A stretch of DNA of 64,000 nt from Acinetobacter bereziniae LMG 1003 = CIP 70.12 (GCF_000368925.1 NZ_KB849755.1:1480620-1544619), one strand, 5' to 3'. Positions 17,393-27,238 are shown, counted from the stretch's first letter. A program made the numbers and translations. Notes: a model not told the origin generated them from the sequence alone.

Positions 17393-19294
17393 ATGCGTTA
17401 CCCTGCATGGAAATATTTATTGATTCTAGTGGTACTAGTAATCAGTACATTATACGCGCTGCCAAGTTTATATCCTGATGAACCTGCTGTTCAAATTTCG
17501 GGTGCCAAGGCTGGTACCACGATTGACAAATCAGTGATACAAAAAGCAGAGCAAATTTTAAAAAGTGAAAATATTAGCAGCCATGATAATACTTTCACCA
17601 ACAATGCTGCCCTCTTACGTTTAAGCACATCAGAAGCCCAATTAAAGGCAAAAGATGTACTAAGCAAAGGTTTGGGTGAAAACTATACGATTGCGTTAAA
17701 CCTTGCGCCAACAACACCTGAGTGGTTACAAAAAATTGGTGCTAAACCAATGAAGCTCGGTTTGGACTTGCGTGGTGGTGTTCATTTCCTACTTGAAGTA
17801 GATATGGATAAAGCGATTGCACAGCGTATGGAAACATCAGCAACTGATTTACGTCGTGAATTCCGTGACAACAAGATTAATTTCAATAGTCTTGCATTGA
17901 ATAACAATGTGATTACCATTCAGTTTGCCAATAATGATGACCGTGCAGCGGTGATGGATTTCTTACGTCGCGATGGAAATAAATATAATCAACAAGCTTT
18001 AGCTACAGATACTGGCTCTACGCTTAAGTTGACCTATAACGATGCGACCAAGCAAGACATTCAGTCTTATGCGTTAAACCAAAACTTAACCACACTACGA
18101 AATCGTATTAACGAATTAGGTGTGGCTGAAGCCTTGGTGCAAAGTCAAGGTAGTAACCGTATCGTGGTTGAACTGCCGGGTGTACAAGATACTGCTGAAG
18201 CAAAACGTGTATTAGGTCGCACTGCAAACTTAGAGTTCCGTTTAGTTTCAGATTTAAATGATCAATATATTGACCGTTTTACAGGTAAATATAATGGGCA
18301 ACCTTTACCTCCGGGTACTGAGGTTTTTGCTTATGAATCGTTAGACAGTGGTCGTGAGTTATTATTAAACCGCAACCGTATTTTAACGGGTGAACGTGTC
18401 CAAAATGCATCAAGTGGCTTTAGCCAAGATACTGGTGGCGCTGAAGTAAATATTACTTTGGACACTGCTGGCGGTAAGTTGATGTCAGATGCAACACGTA
18501 ACGCTGTTGGTAAACGTATGGCAGTTTTGTTTATTGAAAATAAACAAAAAATTACCTCGGTTCCTGATCCTGTTACAGGAGCAATGACTGAAGTCCGTAC
18601 ACCATATACAGAATCTGTTGTGATCAATGCTGCGAACATTCAAGCTGTATTGGGTTCATCTTTCCGTATTACAGGCTTAGACTCACCTCAAGAAGCGTCT
18701 GAACTTGCTTTGATGCTTCGTGCAGGTGCATTAGCTGCGCCAATGTACTTTGTTGAAGAACGTGTGGTTGGTCCGAGCTTAGGTCAAGAAAATATCGATA
18801 AAGGTGTACTTTCTACCCAAGTTGGATTCATCCTTGTTGCGCTTTGGATGATCGTATTCTTCCGCCTATTTGGTTTAATCGCAGATATTGCGCTAGTGAT
18901 TAACTTGGCAATGCTTCTGACAGTCATGTCTTGGATTGGCGCTTCATTGACCTTACCGGGGATCGCGGGAATCGTGATCACGATTGGTATGGCGGTCGAT
19001 GCCAACGTACTGATCTGCGAGCGAATACGAGAAGAAATGCGCTGGGGCGCCTCGCCCAAACAAGCGATTATTGCAGGTTATGATCGAGCCTATAACACCA
19101 TTCTCGACTCAAACTTAACCACATTCTTGGTTGCATTTATTCTGTTCGCGATTGGTACAGGTCCAATTAAAGGCTTCGCGGTTACACTGATGATTGGTAT
19201 TATTTGCTCAATGTTTACTGCAATTACAGTCACTCGTGCAATTGTCCAACTCGTGTACGGTCGTAAACGTAACTTGAATAAGTTGAGCATATAG
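17393..19294 (+). CDS. secD: Protein translocase subunit SecD
   Basis: A 633-residue SecD, an RND-superfamily membrane protein that with SecF uses the proton gradient to complete protein export. An N-terminal transmembrane helix (YLLILVVLVISTLYALPSLY) is followed by the D1 motif GLDLRGGVHFLLEVD, a large periplasmic P1 region, and five clustered C-terminal helices with TLPGIAGIVITIGMAVDANVL and the conserved ICERIREEMRWG loop. Length and order are standard. It ends 7 bp before secF, so translation is probably coupled. Confidence 0.98.
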   Translation: MRYPAWKYLLILVVLVISTLYALPSLYPDEPAVQISGAKAGTTIDKSVIQKAEQILKSENISSHDNTFTNNAALLRLSTSEAQLKAKDVLSKGLGENYTIALNLAPTTPEWLQKIGAKPMKLGLDLRGGVHFLLEVDMDKAIAQRMETSATDLRREFRDNKINFNSLALNNNVITIQFANNDDRAAVMDFLRRDGNKYNQQALATDTGSTLKLTYNDATKQDIQSYALNQNLTTLRNRINELGVAEALVQSQGSNRIVVELPGVQDTAEAKRVLGRTANLEFRLVSDLNDQYIDRFTGKYNGQPLPPGTEVFAYESLDSGRELLLNRNRILTGERVQNASSGFSQDTGGAEVNITLDTAGGKLMSDATRNAVGKRMAVLFIENKQKITSVPDPVTGAMTEVRTPYTESVVINAANIQAVLGSSFRITGLDSPQEASELALMLRAGALAAPMYFVEERVVGPSLGQENIDKGVLSTQVGFILVALWMIVFFRLFGLIADIALVINLAMLLTVMSWIGASLTLPGIAGIVITIGMAVDANVLICERIREEMRWGASPKQAIIAGYDRAYNTILDSNLTTFLVAFILFAIGTGPIKGFAVTLMIGIICSMFTAITVTRAIVQLVYGRKRNLNKLSI

Positions 19295-19301
19295 GAGATC
19301 G

Positions 19302-20273
19302 ATGATGACTGATGTGACTCAACCGAAAAAGAAATATGGTCGCCCTGATGATGAGCATGTAATTAATTTCATGAAGATTGCCAAACCAGCGGCAATCATC
19401 TCGATCATTTTGACCATCGCCAGTATCTTCTTTATCGCAACCAAAGGCTTAAATCTAGGATTAGATTTCACAGGTGGTGTTTCTGCTGAGTTGAATTATC
19501 AACACGCAGCAAAACCTGCTGATGTAATTGCCAATCTAGACCAAGCTGGCTTTAAAGATGCTGTTGTACAAACATTAGGTTCAAATAAAGACCTTATTGT
19601 TCGTATGCCTGCGCAAGATCTGAAAGTTGAAGACTTAAGCAATACCATTACTAAAGCTGTTCAATTACCGAATAATGCTGCTGTTGTTCATAAAGTGGAT
19701 TCTGTCGGTGGTCAGGTAGGTAATGAACTGTATTTACGTTCTGCCGGCGCTGTTGCACTTGCAATGTTGCTTATGCTGATCTACGTGACCATTCGCTTCG
19801 AGTTTAAACTTGCAGTGGGTGCAGTCCTTTCATTACTGCACGATGTAATCGTAACGATTGGTATTTTTGCAATGATGCAGTGGCCATTCGACCTTACAGT
19901 CTTGGCAGCGATTCTTGCATTAATTGGTTTCTCACTAAACGATAACATCGTCGTATCGGATCGTATTCGTGAAAACTTCCGTAAGATTCGTGGTGCAACC
20001 CCATTAGAGATCGTCAATATTGCATTGACTGAGACCTTAAAACGTACCATTCATACCTCAATGACCCTATTACTGGTTGTACTTGCAATGATGTTCTTGG
20101 GTGGTGATGGTTTACACTGGTTCTCTGTGGCGATGTTTATTGGCGTATTTGTAGGTACTTATTCGTCAATCTATATCGGTACTGCATTTGCATTATGGCG
20201 TGGTCTAAACCGTCAAGACTTTATTGTACAAGTTAAACCTGAGTTTGAAGATGAAGAACATATTCCTCACTAA
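19302..20273 (+). CDS. secF: Protein translocase subunit SecF
   Basis: A 323-residue SecF, partner of SecD in the proton-driven step of Sec export. TM1 (AIISIILTIASIFFIATKGL) is followed by GLDFTGGVSAEL. The C-terminal block has GFSLNDNIVVSDRIRENFRK and LTETLKRTIHTSMTLLLV, the SecF versions of the RND proton-path helices. ATG 19302 and ATG 19305 are both possible starts behind a GGAGATCG ribosome region. A convincing terminator follows at 20291-20318 and closes the yajC-secDF unit. Confidence 0.98.
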   Translation: MMTDVTQPKKKYGRPDDEHVINFMKIAKPAAIISIILTIASIFFIATKGLNLGLDFTGGVSAELNYQHAAKPADVIANLDQAGFKDAVVQTLGSNKDLIVRMPAQDLKVEDLSNTITKAVQLPNNAAVVHKVDSVGGQVGNELYLRSAGAVALAMLLMLIYVTIRFEFKLAVGAVLSLLHDVIVTIGIFAMMQWPFDLTVLAAILALIGFSLNDNIVVSDRIRENFRKIRGATPLEIVNIALTETLKRTIHTSMTLLLVVLAMMFLGGDGLHWFSVAMFIGVFVGTYSSIYIGTAFALWRGLNRQDFIVQVKPEFEDEEHIPH

Positions 20274-20290
20274 GTTTCAGTTTTAATTGA

Positions 20291-20318
20291 AAAAGCTCAT
20301 CTTTGGATGGGCTTTTTT
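20291..20318 (+). terminator. Intrinsic terminator of secDF
   Basis: AAAAGCTCATC, loop TTTG, GATGGGCTTTTTT. The stem is 11 bp with one wobble and its T-tract overlaps the right arm. It lies 17 bp after the secF stop codon. Confidence 0.9.
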
Positions 20319-20568
20319 ATGCTTAAAATTTACCTCACAATGCAAAGAAAATGGTCGAGTTGTGATGACTAAGACCCTAGTCTGCCAAACGATTGAATAA
20401 CCATCTAGAATTCACAAGCACAAAAACGAATTAAACACCCACAATTTTAAAGGCTCATAAAATGCATAGGTTTTATTTATAATCAATGACTCGATGCAAA
20501 TCAGGTGTATAAATAATTAGGTGGTTCAGTACAGAATAGCGATACCATGTAAACCATATAAATTATGA

Positions 20569-21276
20569 CTACTGAGCATAATATTTTTCACTTGGATAAT
20601 ATTTTACTTTTTCTTTCCATTTTCCATTAACCAAATTACGATCTGTTACCTCAACTTGATTACCTCTTGATAAAGTTGCATCTTCAATAAATTCTCGAAC
20701 CAGTAATAGCCCCTTTTTAGGTACAATTCGATATTCGGAACGCATATGATAACAACAACCACTTTTGTTAAAGGTGATGATTCGTTTACGCTTTTTATCT
20801 AACTGAAACATCCCTATATTTTCTCGGGTAAGTGCTGAGAGTTCAGAACTTAAAACAAATTCATGCTTGCTTTGATTAAACACATAAATATCATAAATAA
20901 CACCACCATAGGGACCATAATGACCATTCCTTATTGCAAGGTCTTGTGTTCCATCAAAGTTAAAATCAGCAAAAATTAAAGGACTTCGTTCATCATAAAG
21001 TTGTACCACATTAACATTGGGCTTAAAATTTTTATCTAGATATATGGTCAGTTCATCAGAGTGAAATGCTTGAAATACTGCTTTACTGCCCTTTTTAAAT
21101 AACTTTATTTCGGCCTTGTCACCACATTTTTCCTTCTCACATACAGTATCAATAATGACATCATAGTGTTTTGAACCATTCTTAATTTCAAAAACTTGTG
21201 CTTGTGCTATAGACAAACTAAATACTAGATAAATGCTCACGCTTTGACAGATCGTTTTAATTACTTGCTTCATCAT
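20569..21276 (-). CDS. Secreted XAC2610-like / FG-GAP-like protein
   Basis: A 235-residue protein with a signal peptide (residues 1-27, ending SIAQAQ). The centre carries FADFNFDGTQDLAIRNGHYG, a calcium-binding DxNxDGxxD loop of the kind found in FG-GAP blades and in proteins annotated as XAC2610-related. Four cysteines (pairs around VCEKEKC and GCCYHM) could form disulfides in the periplasm. The function of the family is not established. It is a single gene on the minus strand, convergent with secF, and transcribed from the region bordering the pnt terminator. Confidence 0.7.
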   Translation of the reverse strand: MMKQVIKTICQSVSIYLVFSLSIAQAQVFEIKNGSKHYDVIIDTVCEKEKCGDKAEIKLFKKGSKAVFQAFHSDELTIYLDKNFKPNVNVVQLYDERSPLIFADFNFDGTQDLAIRNGHYGPYGGVIYDIYVFNQSKHEFVLSSELSALTRENIGMFQLDKKRKRIITFNKSGCCYHMRSEYRIVPKKGLLLVREFIEDATLSRGNQVEVTDRNLVNGKWKEKVKYYPSEKYYAQ

Positions 21277-21320
21277 TTTTATTCAGTCAATTTTGATTAA
21301 AATCATAACATCAAACAGTG

Positions 21321-21374
21321 AAGAATAAAAAACCGCCCGAAGGCGGTTAGGTTCCCTCCTTAATCAAAGGAGGG
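21321..21374 (-). terminator. Two tandem hairpins ending the pnt operon
   Basis: Reading leftwards after pntB there is first CCCTCCTT/AAGGAGGG (21354-21361 with 21367-21374), then AACCGCC-TTCG-GGCGGTT (21331-21348) followed by a run of T on the minus strand. The second is a textbook intrinsic terminator with a TTCG tetraloop. Confidence 0.92.
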
Positions 21375-21401
21375 TCGGGGTGGATTTAATCCGATAGCAG
21401 T

Positions 21402-22856
21402 TTAGTGCCCACCACCATTAATTGCTTTGGTCATTTCTTCAACAACTTTCTTAGCATCACCAAAGATCATCATGGTTTTGTCATTGTAGAACAAATCGTT
21501 GTCTAGACCCGCATAACCTGTTGCCATAGAGCGCTTGATCACCATAATGGTACGAGCTTTATGTGCTTCAAGAATCGGCATACCATAAATCGGTGAGCTT
21601 GGATCATCTTTAGCTGCTGGGTTAACAACGTCATTTGCACCAATAACCAACACCACGTCTGTTGCAGGGAAGTCCGAGTTAATCTCATCCATTTCCAAGA
21701 TGTCTTCATATGCAACGTCAGCCTCAGCCAACAATACATTCATATGACCAGGCATACGACCTGCAACTGGATGGATCGCAAAGCGAACTGTTACACCTTG
21801 CTCTTTCAAAATTTCGCAAAGCTCTTTAACGGCATTTTGTGCACGACCTTGCGCCATACCATAACCTGGTACGATCACAACACTATCCGCATTCGACATC
21901 AAGAAGCCAGCATCATCCGCAGAACCTGAACGGTAGTTACGCTGAACTTGTTCACCTTTGTCCGCAGAAGCAACAGCTGCCCCACCCATTGCACCACCAA
22001 ACAAGACATTGATGATTGAACGGTTCATTGCTTTACACATGATGTAAGACAGAATCGCACCTGAAGAACCCACCAGTGAACCTGCAACAATGAGCATGTT
22101 GTTTTCAAGCGTAAAACCAATACCTGCCGCAGCCCAACCAGAGAATGAGTTCAGTAGCGAAACCACAACTGGCATATCACCGCCACCGACTGGAGCAATC
22201 CACACCCAGCCAAAGACTAGTGCAAGTGCTGTCATCGCCCAGAAAGCCTGCATATTGCCAGTGGTAAAGAAGTACACACCACAAGCCAGCATCGCAAGAA
22301 AAACAATCGCTTGAACAGGTTTAACCCAAGCACCAGAAATGGTTTTTGCCCATTTCTTGGCAGCCAACTTACCATAAGCAAATACAGATGCTGTAAAGGT
22401 AATCGCACCAACAAAACAACCCACGAACAATTCAAACAAATGAACTTTGCTCATATGTGCATGCTGTACACCAGCAGCAGTTAAAGCAGATTCGTTTTGC
22501 GCAAATAAAGCAGTCAGTTGGTTGTTATGTAAAATCGCAGCAATCGCAATCAATACCGCAGCCAAACCAACAAGTGAATGCATCAATGCTACAGTTTCAG
22601 GCATTTGTGTCATTGGAACAGTACGTGCACGTGCAATACCCACAATTGCACCAAGCACCATTGCACCACCAATCATCCAAACGACTGGATGATCTGCAAC
22701 AAAGAATGTGGTGATCACAGCAATCGCCATCGCGATCATACCGTAACGGTTACCAGCAATCGCAGTTTTAGGACCTGAAAGACCACGCAACGTCAAAATA
22801 AAAAGGACCGCACCAACAAGGTAGAACCAATCCGCATACTCTCGAATAAATTCCAT
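21402..22856 (-). CDS. pntB: NAD(P) transhydrogenase subunit beta
   Basis: A 484-residue PntB. The N-terminal two-thirds are membrane helices (domain II) and the C-terminal third is the NADP(H)-binding domain III, with VVIVPGYGMAQGRAQ, ADVAYEDILEMDEIN and DVVLVIGANDVVNPAA. With the alpha subunits it couples hydride transfer between NADH and NADP+ to inward proton movement, supplying NADPH. The gene is the last of three (pntAA, pntAB, pntB) read leftwards; it starts 3 bp after pntAB and ends at a double terminator. Confidence 0.97.
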   Translation of the reverse strand: MEFIREYADWFYLVGAVLFILTLRGLSGPKTAIAGNRYGMIAMAIAVITTFFVADHPVVWMIGGAMVLGAIVGIARARTVPMTQMPETVALMHSLVGLAAVLIAIAAILHNNQLTALFAQNESALTAAGVQHAHMSKVHLFELFVGCFVGAITFTASVFAYGKLAAKKWAKTISGAWVKPVQAIVFLAMLACGVYFFTTGNMQAFWAMTALALVFGWVWIAPVGGGDMPVVVSLLNSFSGWAAAGIGFTLENNMLIVAGSLVGSSGAILSYIMCKAMNRSIINVLFGGAMGGAAVASADKGEQVQRNYRSGSADDAGFLMSNADSVVIVPGYGMAQGRAQNAVKELCEILKEQGVTVRFAIHPVAGRMPGHMNVLLAEADVAYEDILEMDEINSDFPATDVVLVIGANDVVNPAAKDDPSSPIYGMPILEAHKARTIMVIKRSMATGYAGLDNDLFYNDKTMMIFGDAKKVVEEMTKAINGGGH

Positions 22857-22859
22857 AGA

Positions 22860-23180
22860 TTAGCCCTCTTTTTTCTTTTGCTTTGGCTTAAACATTTCAA
22901 GCATACGTGCAGTCACTGCGAAACCACCAAAAATGTTAATACTTGCCAAAAACACTGCAATTGCACCAAGTACACTGACAACATTCACAGACTGAAATTG
23001 TACATTTGCTTCAACAACACCTGGAATTCCAACAGTTTGTATCATCGCACCAACAACGATAATTGAGGACAATGCATTAGTTACCGCCATTAACGGCGTA
23101 TGTAATGCAGGTGTTACTCCCCAAACCACGTAGTAACCAACAAAGATGGCTAAGACGAAAATAGTAATAGTTTCAACCAT
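22860..23180 (-). CDS. pntAB: NAD(P) transhydrogenase subunit alpha part 2
   Basis: A 106-residue membrane subunit with about three to four helices (ITIFVLAIFVGYYVVWGV, HTPLMAVTNALSSIIVVGAM, VVSVLGAIAVFLASINIFGGF). It corresponds to the C-terminal membrane part of the fused PntA of enterics. The conserved TPALHTPLMAVTNALS block is clear. The basic tail MFKPKQKKKEG is cytosolic. It lies between pntAA and pntB with 11- and 3-bp gaps, so the three subunits are cotranslated from one message. The split alpha subunit is the arrangement seen in many non-enteric proteobacteria. Confidence 0.95.
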   Translation of the reverse strand: MVETITIFVLAIFVGYYVVWGVTPALHTPLMAVTNALSSIIVVGAMIQTVGIPGVVEANVQFQSVNVVSVLGAIAVFLASINIFGGFAVTARMLEMFKPKQKKKEG

Positions 23181-23191
23181 GATGACTCTCC

Positions 23192-24319
23192 TTAACCACG
23201 CTTCAGCAGTACTTGACCGCCATGAGTTACTAGAAGTGCTTTTTGAATCTCATCTTCTTGATTGATCGCAAAGTTTTTCTCTTGATCAAACAAAGTTTCA
23301 ACGAAATTAAATACATTACGTGCGTACAGTGCTGAAGCTTCGGTCGAAACTGTAGATGGAATATTTGGAATACCCAAAATAGTCACGCCATTGTCTGTGA
23401 CAACATTTTCACCATTCTTGGAACCTTCAACGTTTCCGCCAGTTTCCACAGCCATGTCCAAAATGATTGAACCTGGTTTCATTTTTGCAACGGTTTCAGC
23501 CTTAATTAAGCGTGGAGCATCACGACCTGGCAACAACGCAGTTGTAATCACGATGTCTGCATTTGACACTGCTTTATCTACGATGACAGCTTGATCTTGA
23601 ATGTACTGCTCACCAGGCATCCAGCCATAACCATTTTTAGCAGCATCGGCAGCCTTTTGCTTTTCTTCATCAGACATTGGAACGTCTAACCACTTTCCGC
23701 CCAATGATTCAACTTGGTCACGAGCAGTCGGTCGTAGATCTGTAGCTTCAACCACAGCACCTAAGCGTTTTGCTGTTGCAATTGCTTGAAGACCCGCAAC
23801 CCCAACACCCATAATGACGACACGTGCTGGTTTAACTGTACCCGCAGCAGTCATCAGCATCGGGAACATTCGTTGATATTCCGCAGCAGCAAGAAGCACT
23901 GACTTATAACCTGCAAGGTTGGCTTGAGAGGACAATACATCCATATTTTGCGCACGTGAAAGTGTACGAGGCAAAAGCTCTAACGCAAATGCAGACACTT
24001 GTTGTGACGCAAATTGGTCAAGTTCAGTATTGCGATACGGGTCAAACATCGCCACGACGGTTGTACCCGCAGCAAGTTTTTGAATTTCGTCTCCTTGCGG
24101 TGAACGAACTTTCAGAATCATTTGACTGCCCGTATAGGCATCATCCGTGATCTTAGCGCCGACTTGTTCATAAGCACTGTCAATATACGCAGCTTTCTTA
24201 CCAGCTCCACGTTCAATGACAATGCTATGACCAGCACTAATCAACTTTTTTACTGTCTCTGGCGTTGCAGCTACACGGTTTTCACCGATGACAGTTTCTT
24301 TTGGGATTCCAATCTGCAT
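23192..24319 (-). CDS. pntAA: NAD(P) transhydrogenase subunit alpha part 1
   Basis: A 375-residue soluble NAD(H)-binding domain I. It starts MQIGIPKETVIGENRVAATPETV, as in alanine dehydrogenase/PntA proteins. The Rossmann motif VIMGVGVAGLQAIATAKRLGA is present, as is the mobile-loop and dimer region (YGWMPGEQYIQDQA, ITTALLPGRDAPRLI). It binds NADH and hands hydride to NADP+ on PntB. It is the first gene of the pnt operon; its promoter must lie in the long AT-rich region 24320-25211. A GGAA-type ribosome site precedes the start. Confidence 0.97.
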   Translation of the reverse strand: MQIGIPKETVIGENRVAATPETVKKLISAGHSIVIERGAGKKAAYIDSAYEQVGAKITDDAYTGSQMILKVRSPQGDEIQKLAAGTTVVAMFDPYRNTELDQFASQQVSAFALELLPRTLSRAQNMDVLSSQANLAGYKSVLLAAAEYQRMFPMLMTAAGTVKPARVVIMGVGVAGLQAIATAKRLGAVVEATDLRPTARDQVESLGGKWLDVPMSDEEKQKAADAAKNGYGWMPGEQYIQDQAVIVDKAVSNADIVITTALLPGRDAPRLIKAETVAKMKPGSIILDMAVETGGNVEGSKNGENVVTDNGVTILGIPNIPSTVSTEASALYARNVFNFVETLFDQEKNFAINQEDEIQKALLVTHGGQVLLKRG

Positions 24320-25211
24320 GAGCGTTCCTCAAGCTAATTTTTCTTTAAGTCAACATCGTCAATAAACGATGCTTCCCCCAGATGCGTTTGTTATGAATTT
24401 TTGGATTCTAATTGAACTTTTTTAAAATACCACCCAATATTTATTTAATAAATACCCATATTTTGAACTGATGATTCATAAATATAATTGTAAGATATAC
24501 CTACTATTCAATTTATTGTATTTTTCCTGTAATACACATCCTGCATTTTTCATCATCCTTTGACTCCAGTTTGACCAATTGATCTTTTTTTCATCATATC
24601 TTTACTGTTTTTCATCAAAACTTGCTTCAATGGATTGGCATTTATGGCATTTTTTTATCTTTTTCTAGCGTATCCATTGTGGCTTAAATACGCTATAAAA
24701 CAATAGATTTAACCTAAATATCATTCACAGTATTGGCATTTCTGACAATTTATAACTGTTTTTATCCTGCTTCAATTGGCTTTTTATGACATTTTTTTAG
24801 TCAAAAATGTAAGTCATTTTTCATTCCATTTTTTAATTTCATTAATAAAAAAAAGTACTTGGAATAAATAACCTCATTAACCTATATCCAAGTCAAAACC
24901 AATTACAAAAATTTTTACTCTTTTTCAATTTGCCATTTTGTCAATTAATAGTACCGAACACCATTCAGGTGAGTTGCTTATAAATTGCACCACTTTTGTG
25001 CAAAAAACAACACAACAATCTCAAACCGACAAAAACAAATTATTCCGCGTTGATTTTGATCAATTTTTATTCTAATACGAGCTCATTGCCGAGTAAAAAA
25101 TTGCACAAAGTATTATTTCCTTGTGTAGTATTCCTTTTATTATGCAAATTCATTGCTTTTTTGCATTTCACCTGATGAAAAACAACATTTATACTGCTTG
25201 TTCAAATATAC
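24320..25211. promoter_or_regulatory. Long AT-rich divergent intergenic region with an FNR-type site
   Basis: Almost 900 bp with no supported gene between the divergent pntAA and DMT-transporter genes. It is very AT-rich with repeated TTTTTCATC and GGCATTTTTT-like runs. At 25050-25063 it holds TTGATTTTGATCAA, an exact match to the FNR/Anr consensus TTGAT-N4-ATCAA, about 150 bp before the transporter start. Promoters for both genes must lie here but cannot be located reliably. Confidence 0.4.
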
Positions 25212-26174
25212 ATGTCGAATGACGACATCGTTAATGCAGTCAAATTCATGAAATTTTCTATCTCTAGCACACAGCTTGGTTCAATTTTCGCACTGGGTGC
25301 AGCTTTCTTGTTTAGTACTAAAGCTATTTTTATTAAACAAGCCTATGCTTTATCGCCATTAGTCGATAGTACAGTCCTTATGGCTTTACGAATGGCAAGT
25401 GCATTACCCTTCTTTCTTCTATTATGTTGGTTCAACCGCCACCATAACAAAAACATCACACCTAGGGATTGGGGTTTATTGGTCGCTGCTGGTTTGATGG
25501 GGTATTATTTTTCAAGTTGGTTAGATTTTGCTGGCTTAATGTACATCAGTGCTTCACTTGAACGAATTATTTTATTCCTCTACCCCACACTGACTGTAAT
25601 CGCCACAAGCTTTATTTATAAACAAAAGTTAAATCTTAGAACCATCATTGCAATTGCATTAAGCTATGGCGGAACCGTCATTGTGATGCTCCAAGAGCAA
25701 AGTACTGTGCCACATGAAGGAAACTTCTGGCTAGGTGTGAGTCTAGTCTTTGCCAGTGCCGTGTCCTTTGCCACTTATTTATTGATGACACCACGTTTGA
25801 TTCAAAAGTTTGGCTCATGGAATTACACAGGTTTGGCTTTGAGTATTGCTTGTTTTGGTACTTTAACGCATTTTGCTATTGCGACACCTCACCCTATACA
25901 ACTCCTCAATCAACTGCCGATGACCGTCATTTGGTATGGTATAGCCTTGGGTTTATTGGTTACTGTATTACCTACAATTTTAGTGGCTCAGAGTATTTCT
26001 CGCTTGGGAGCAGCACAAGCGGCAATGATTGGTTCAATTGGTCCCATTCTCACCATTATTTTGGCAGTTGCTTTGCTGGGTGAACATATGAATGCGATAC
26101 AATGGTTTGGTTGCTTGTTGAATATCATCGGTGTCATGATGATCACCTTATCTAAAAAGAAACTTGCACACTAA
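25212..26174 (+). CDS. DMT-superfamily (EamA) transporter
   Basis: A 320-residue membrane protein with ten hydrophobic helices in two EamA repeats (first repeat from LGSIFALGAAFLFSTKAIFIKQ; second ending LAVALLGEHMNAIQWFGCLLNIIGVMMI). The MYISASLERIILFLYPTLTVIAT and ISRLGAAQAAMIGSIGPILT blocks are strong for the family. It probably exports or imports a small metabolite at the inner membrane. The start could also be the internal ATG at 25248, which removes twelve mostly polar residues. It lies 24 bp before an S66 peptidase gene on the same strand, suggesting cotranscription and a possible role with peptides or muropeptide products. Confidence 0.87.
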   Translation: MSNDDIVNAVKFMKFSISSTQLGSIFALGAAFLFSTKAIFIKQAYALSPLVDSTVLMALRMASALPFFLLLCWFNRHHNKNITPRDWGLLVAAGLMGYYFSSWLDFAGLMYISASLERIILFLYPTLTVIATSFIYKQKLNLRTIIAIALSYGGTVIVMLQEQSTVPHEGNFWLGVSLVFASAVSFATYLLMTPRLIQKFGSWNYTGLALSIACFGTLTHFAIATPHPIQLLNQLPMTVIWYGIALGLLVTVLPTILVAQSISRLGAAQAAMIGSIGPILTIILAVALLGEHMNAIQWFGCLLNIIGVMMITLSKKKLAH

Positions 26175-26198
26175 GTTTTGTAAAAGTTTGGAAGAAAT

Positions 26199-27074
26199 AT
26201 GCATTTTAAAATTGTATCGCCAAGTGCGTGCGTAGATATTGAAAATATCAAATTGGCTCAAACTCATTTAGAACGCTTAGGTCATCAAGTCAGTTTAGGA
26301 CAACATGTTTTTGCACAATACCGTTATTTGGCTGGTACGATCGAACAACGTGTAGAAGATTTAAAACAAGCTTGTTTAGATCCCACCGTTGATGCTGTTT
26401 GGTGTGGTCGTGGTGGTACAGGCGCTGCGATGTTATTACCCTTTTTAGGTGAATGGATTTTAAATAAGCCAATTATTGGTTATTCAGATACGACGGTATT
26501 ATTAAATTATATCGCCATGCATGGCGGTCAAGCATTACATGCACCCGTGTTTCAAGAAATTGCGGTTAAGAACTTAGATAATTCACCATTATCTTATGAT
26601 GCATTAAAAACCATTAGTCTATTAACTGCGGACTCTCACAAACAAAACCTGTATGCATTATCTGCTATAAATAGGTTTAATCAAAATCAAGTGCTTGAGA
26701 ACTTACATATATTAGGGGGTAATCTGACAGTACTTTGTAGCTTACAAGGAACACCTCATGGTTTAGTGCTTGATCAACCGAGTGTCTTACTGATTGAAGA
26801 TGTTGGTGAACCATATTATCGAATTGAACGCGCTTTCACTCAACTTCTGCAAAGTATTCATACATCAAACCTCAAAGCTGTGGTGTTAGGTGATTTTTAT
26901 CAGTGTCCACAGAAAAACGTACCTCAAACAATTGCTGAGATTGTGGCAGAACACTTAGAAGCGCTCAACATTCCACTTTACCAATGTGATTGGTTTGGTC
27001 ATGGTGCAGTCAACCGCCCTTTTTGGATTGGTCAGAAAGGAAAAATTACAGGTACTCAGTTAATCATTGGGTGA
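26199..27074 (+). CDS. LD-carboxypeptidase, peptidase family S66
   Basis: A 291-residue S66 serine peptidase. The nucleophile motif is IIGYSDTT and the strand WCGRGGTGAAMLLPFL precedes it. The C-terminal domain supplies the Glu and His of the Ser-Glu-His triad (LLIEDVGEPYYRIER and CDWFGHGAVNRPFWIG). Members remove the terminal D-alanine from murein tetrapeptides (LdcA) during peptidoglycan recycling or cleave related acyl-peptides (MccF). It has no signal peptide, consistent with a cytoplasmic recycling enzyme. It follows a DMT transporter gene by 24 bp and is followed by a MITE-like element. Confidence 0.85.
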   Translation: MHFKIVSPSACVDIENIKLAQTHLERLGHQVSLGQHVFAQYRYLAGTIEQRVEDLKQACLDPTVDAVWCGRGGTGAAMLLPFLGEWILNKPIIGYSDTTVLLNYIAMHGGQALHAPVFQEIAVKNLDNSPLSYDALKTISLLTADSHKQNLYALSAINRFNQNQVLENLHILGGNLTVLCSLQGTPHGLVLDQPSVLLIEDVGEPYYRIERAFTQLLQSIHTSNLKAVVLGDFYQCPQKNVPQTIAEIVAEHLEALNIPLYQCDWFGHGAVNRPFWIGQKGKITGTQLIIG

Positions 27075-27125
27075 GGCTACATAAAACCGATTGAATCAAG
27101 TGGTATAAATAACGGAACTCAACAC

Positions 27126-27238
27126 GGCTTTGTTGCATAAAGACTACTTAAATATCTGATTTAAAAGGTTTTCAGTGTTTTTTGATCTGAAATTAATTTT
27201 ATTAAAATCAATTTCTTACGTATTTATGCAACAAAGCC
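27126..27238. mobile_element. MITE-like element with 16-bp terminal inverted repeats
   Basis: GGCTTTGTTGCATAAA at 27126-27141 and its exact complement TTTATGCAACAAAGCC at 27223-27238 bound 113 bp without coding capacity. The GGCTTTGTTGCA ends resemble terminal repeats of IS elements frequent in Acinetobacter, so this is probably a non-autonomous derivative. No clear target duplication flanks it. Its right end runs into TTTTT, so it may also serve as terminator for the S66 peptidase gene. Confidence 0.7.

Noticed and set aside
21402..24337. Many frames of 60-85 codons antisense to the pnt genes
   Set aside because: They are shadows of three strongly conserved coding genes caused by biased codon composition.
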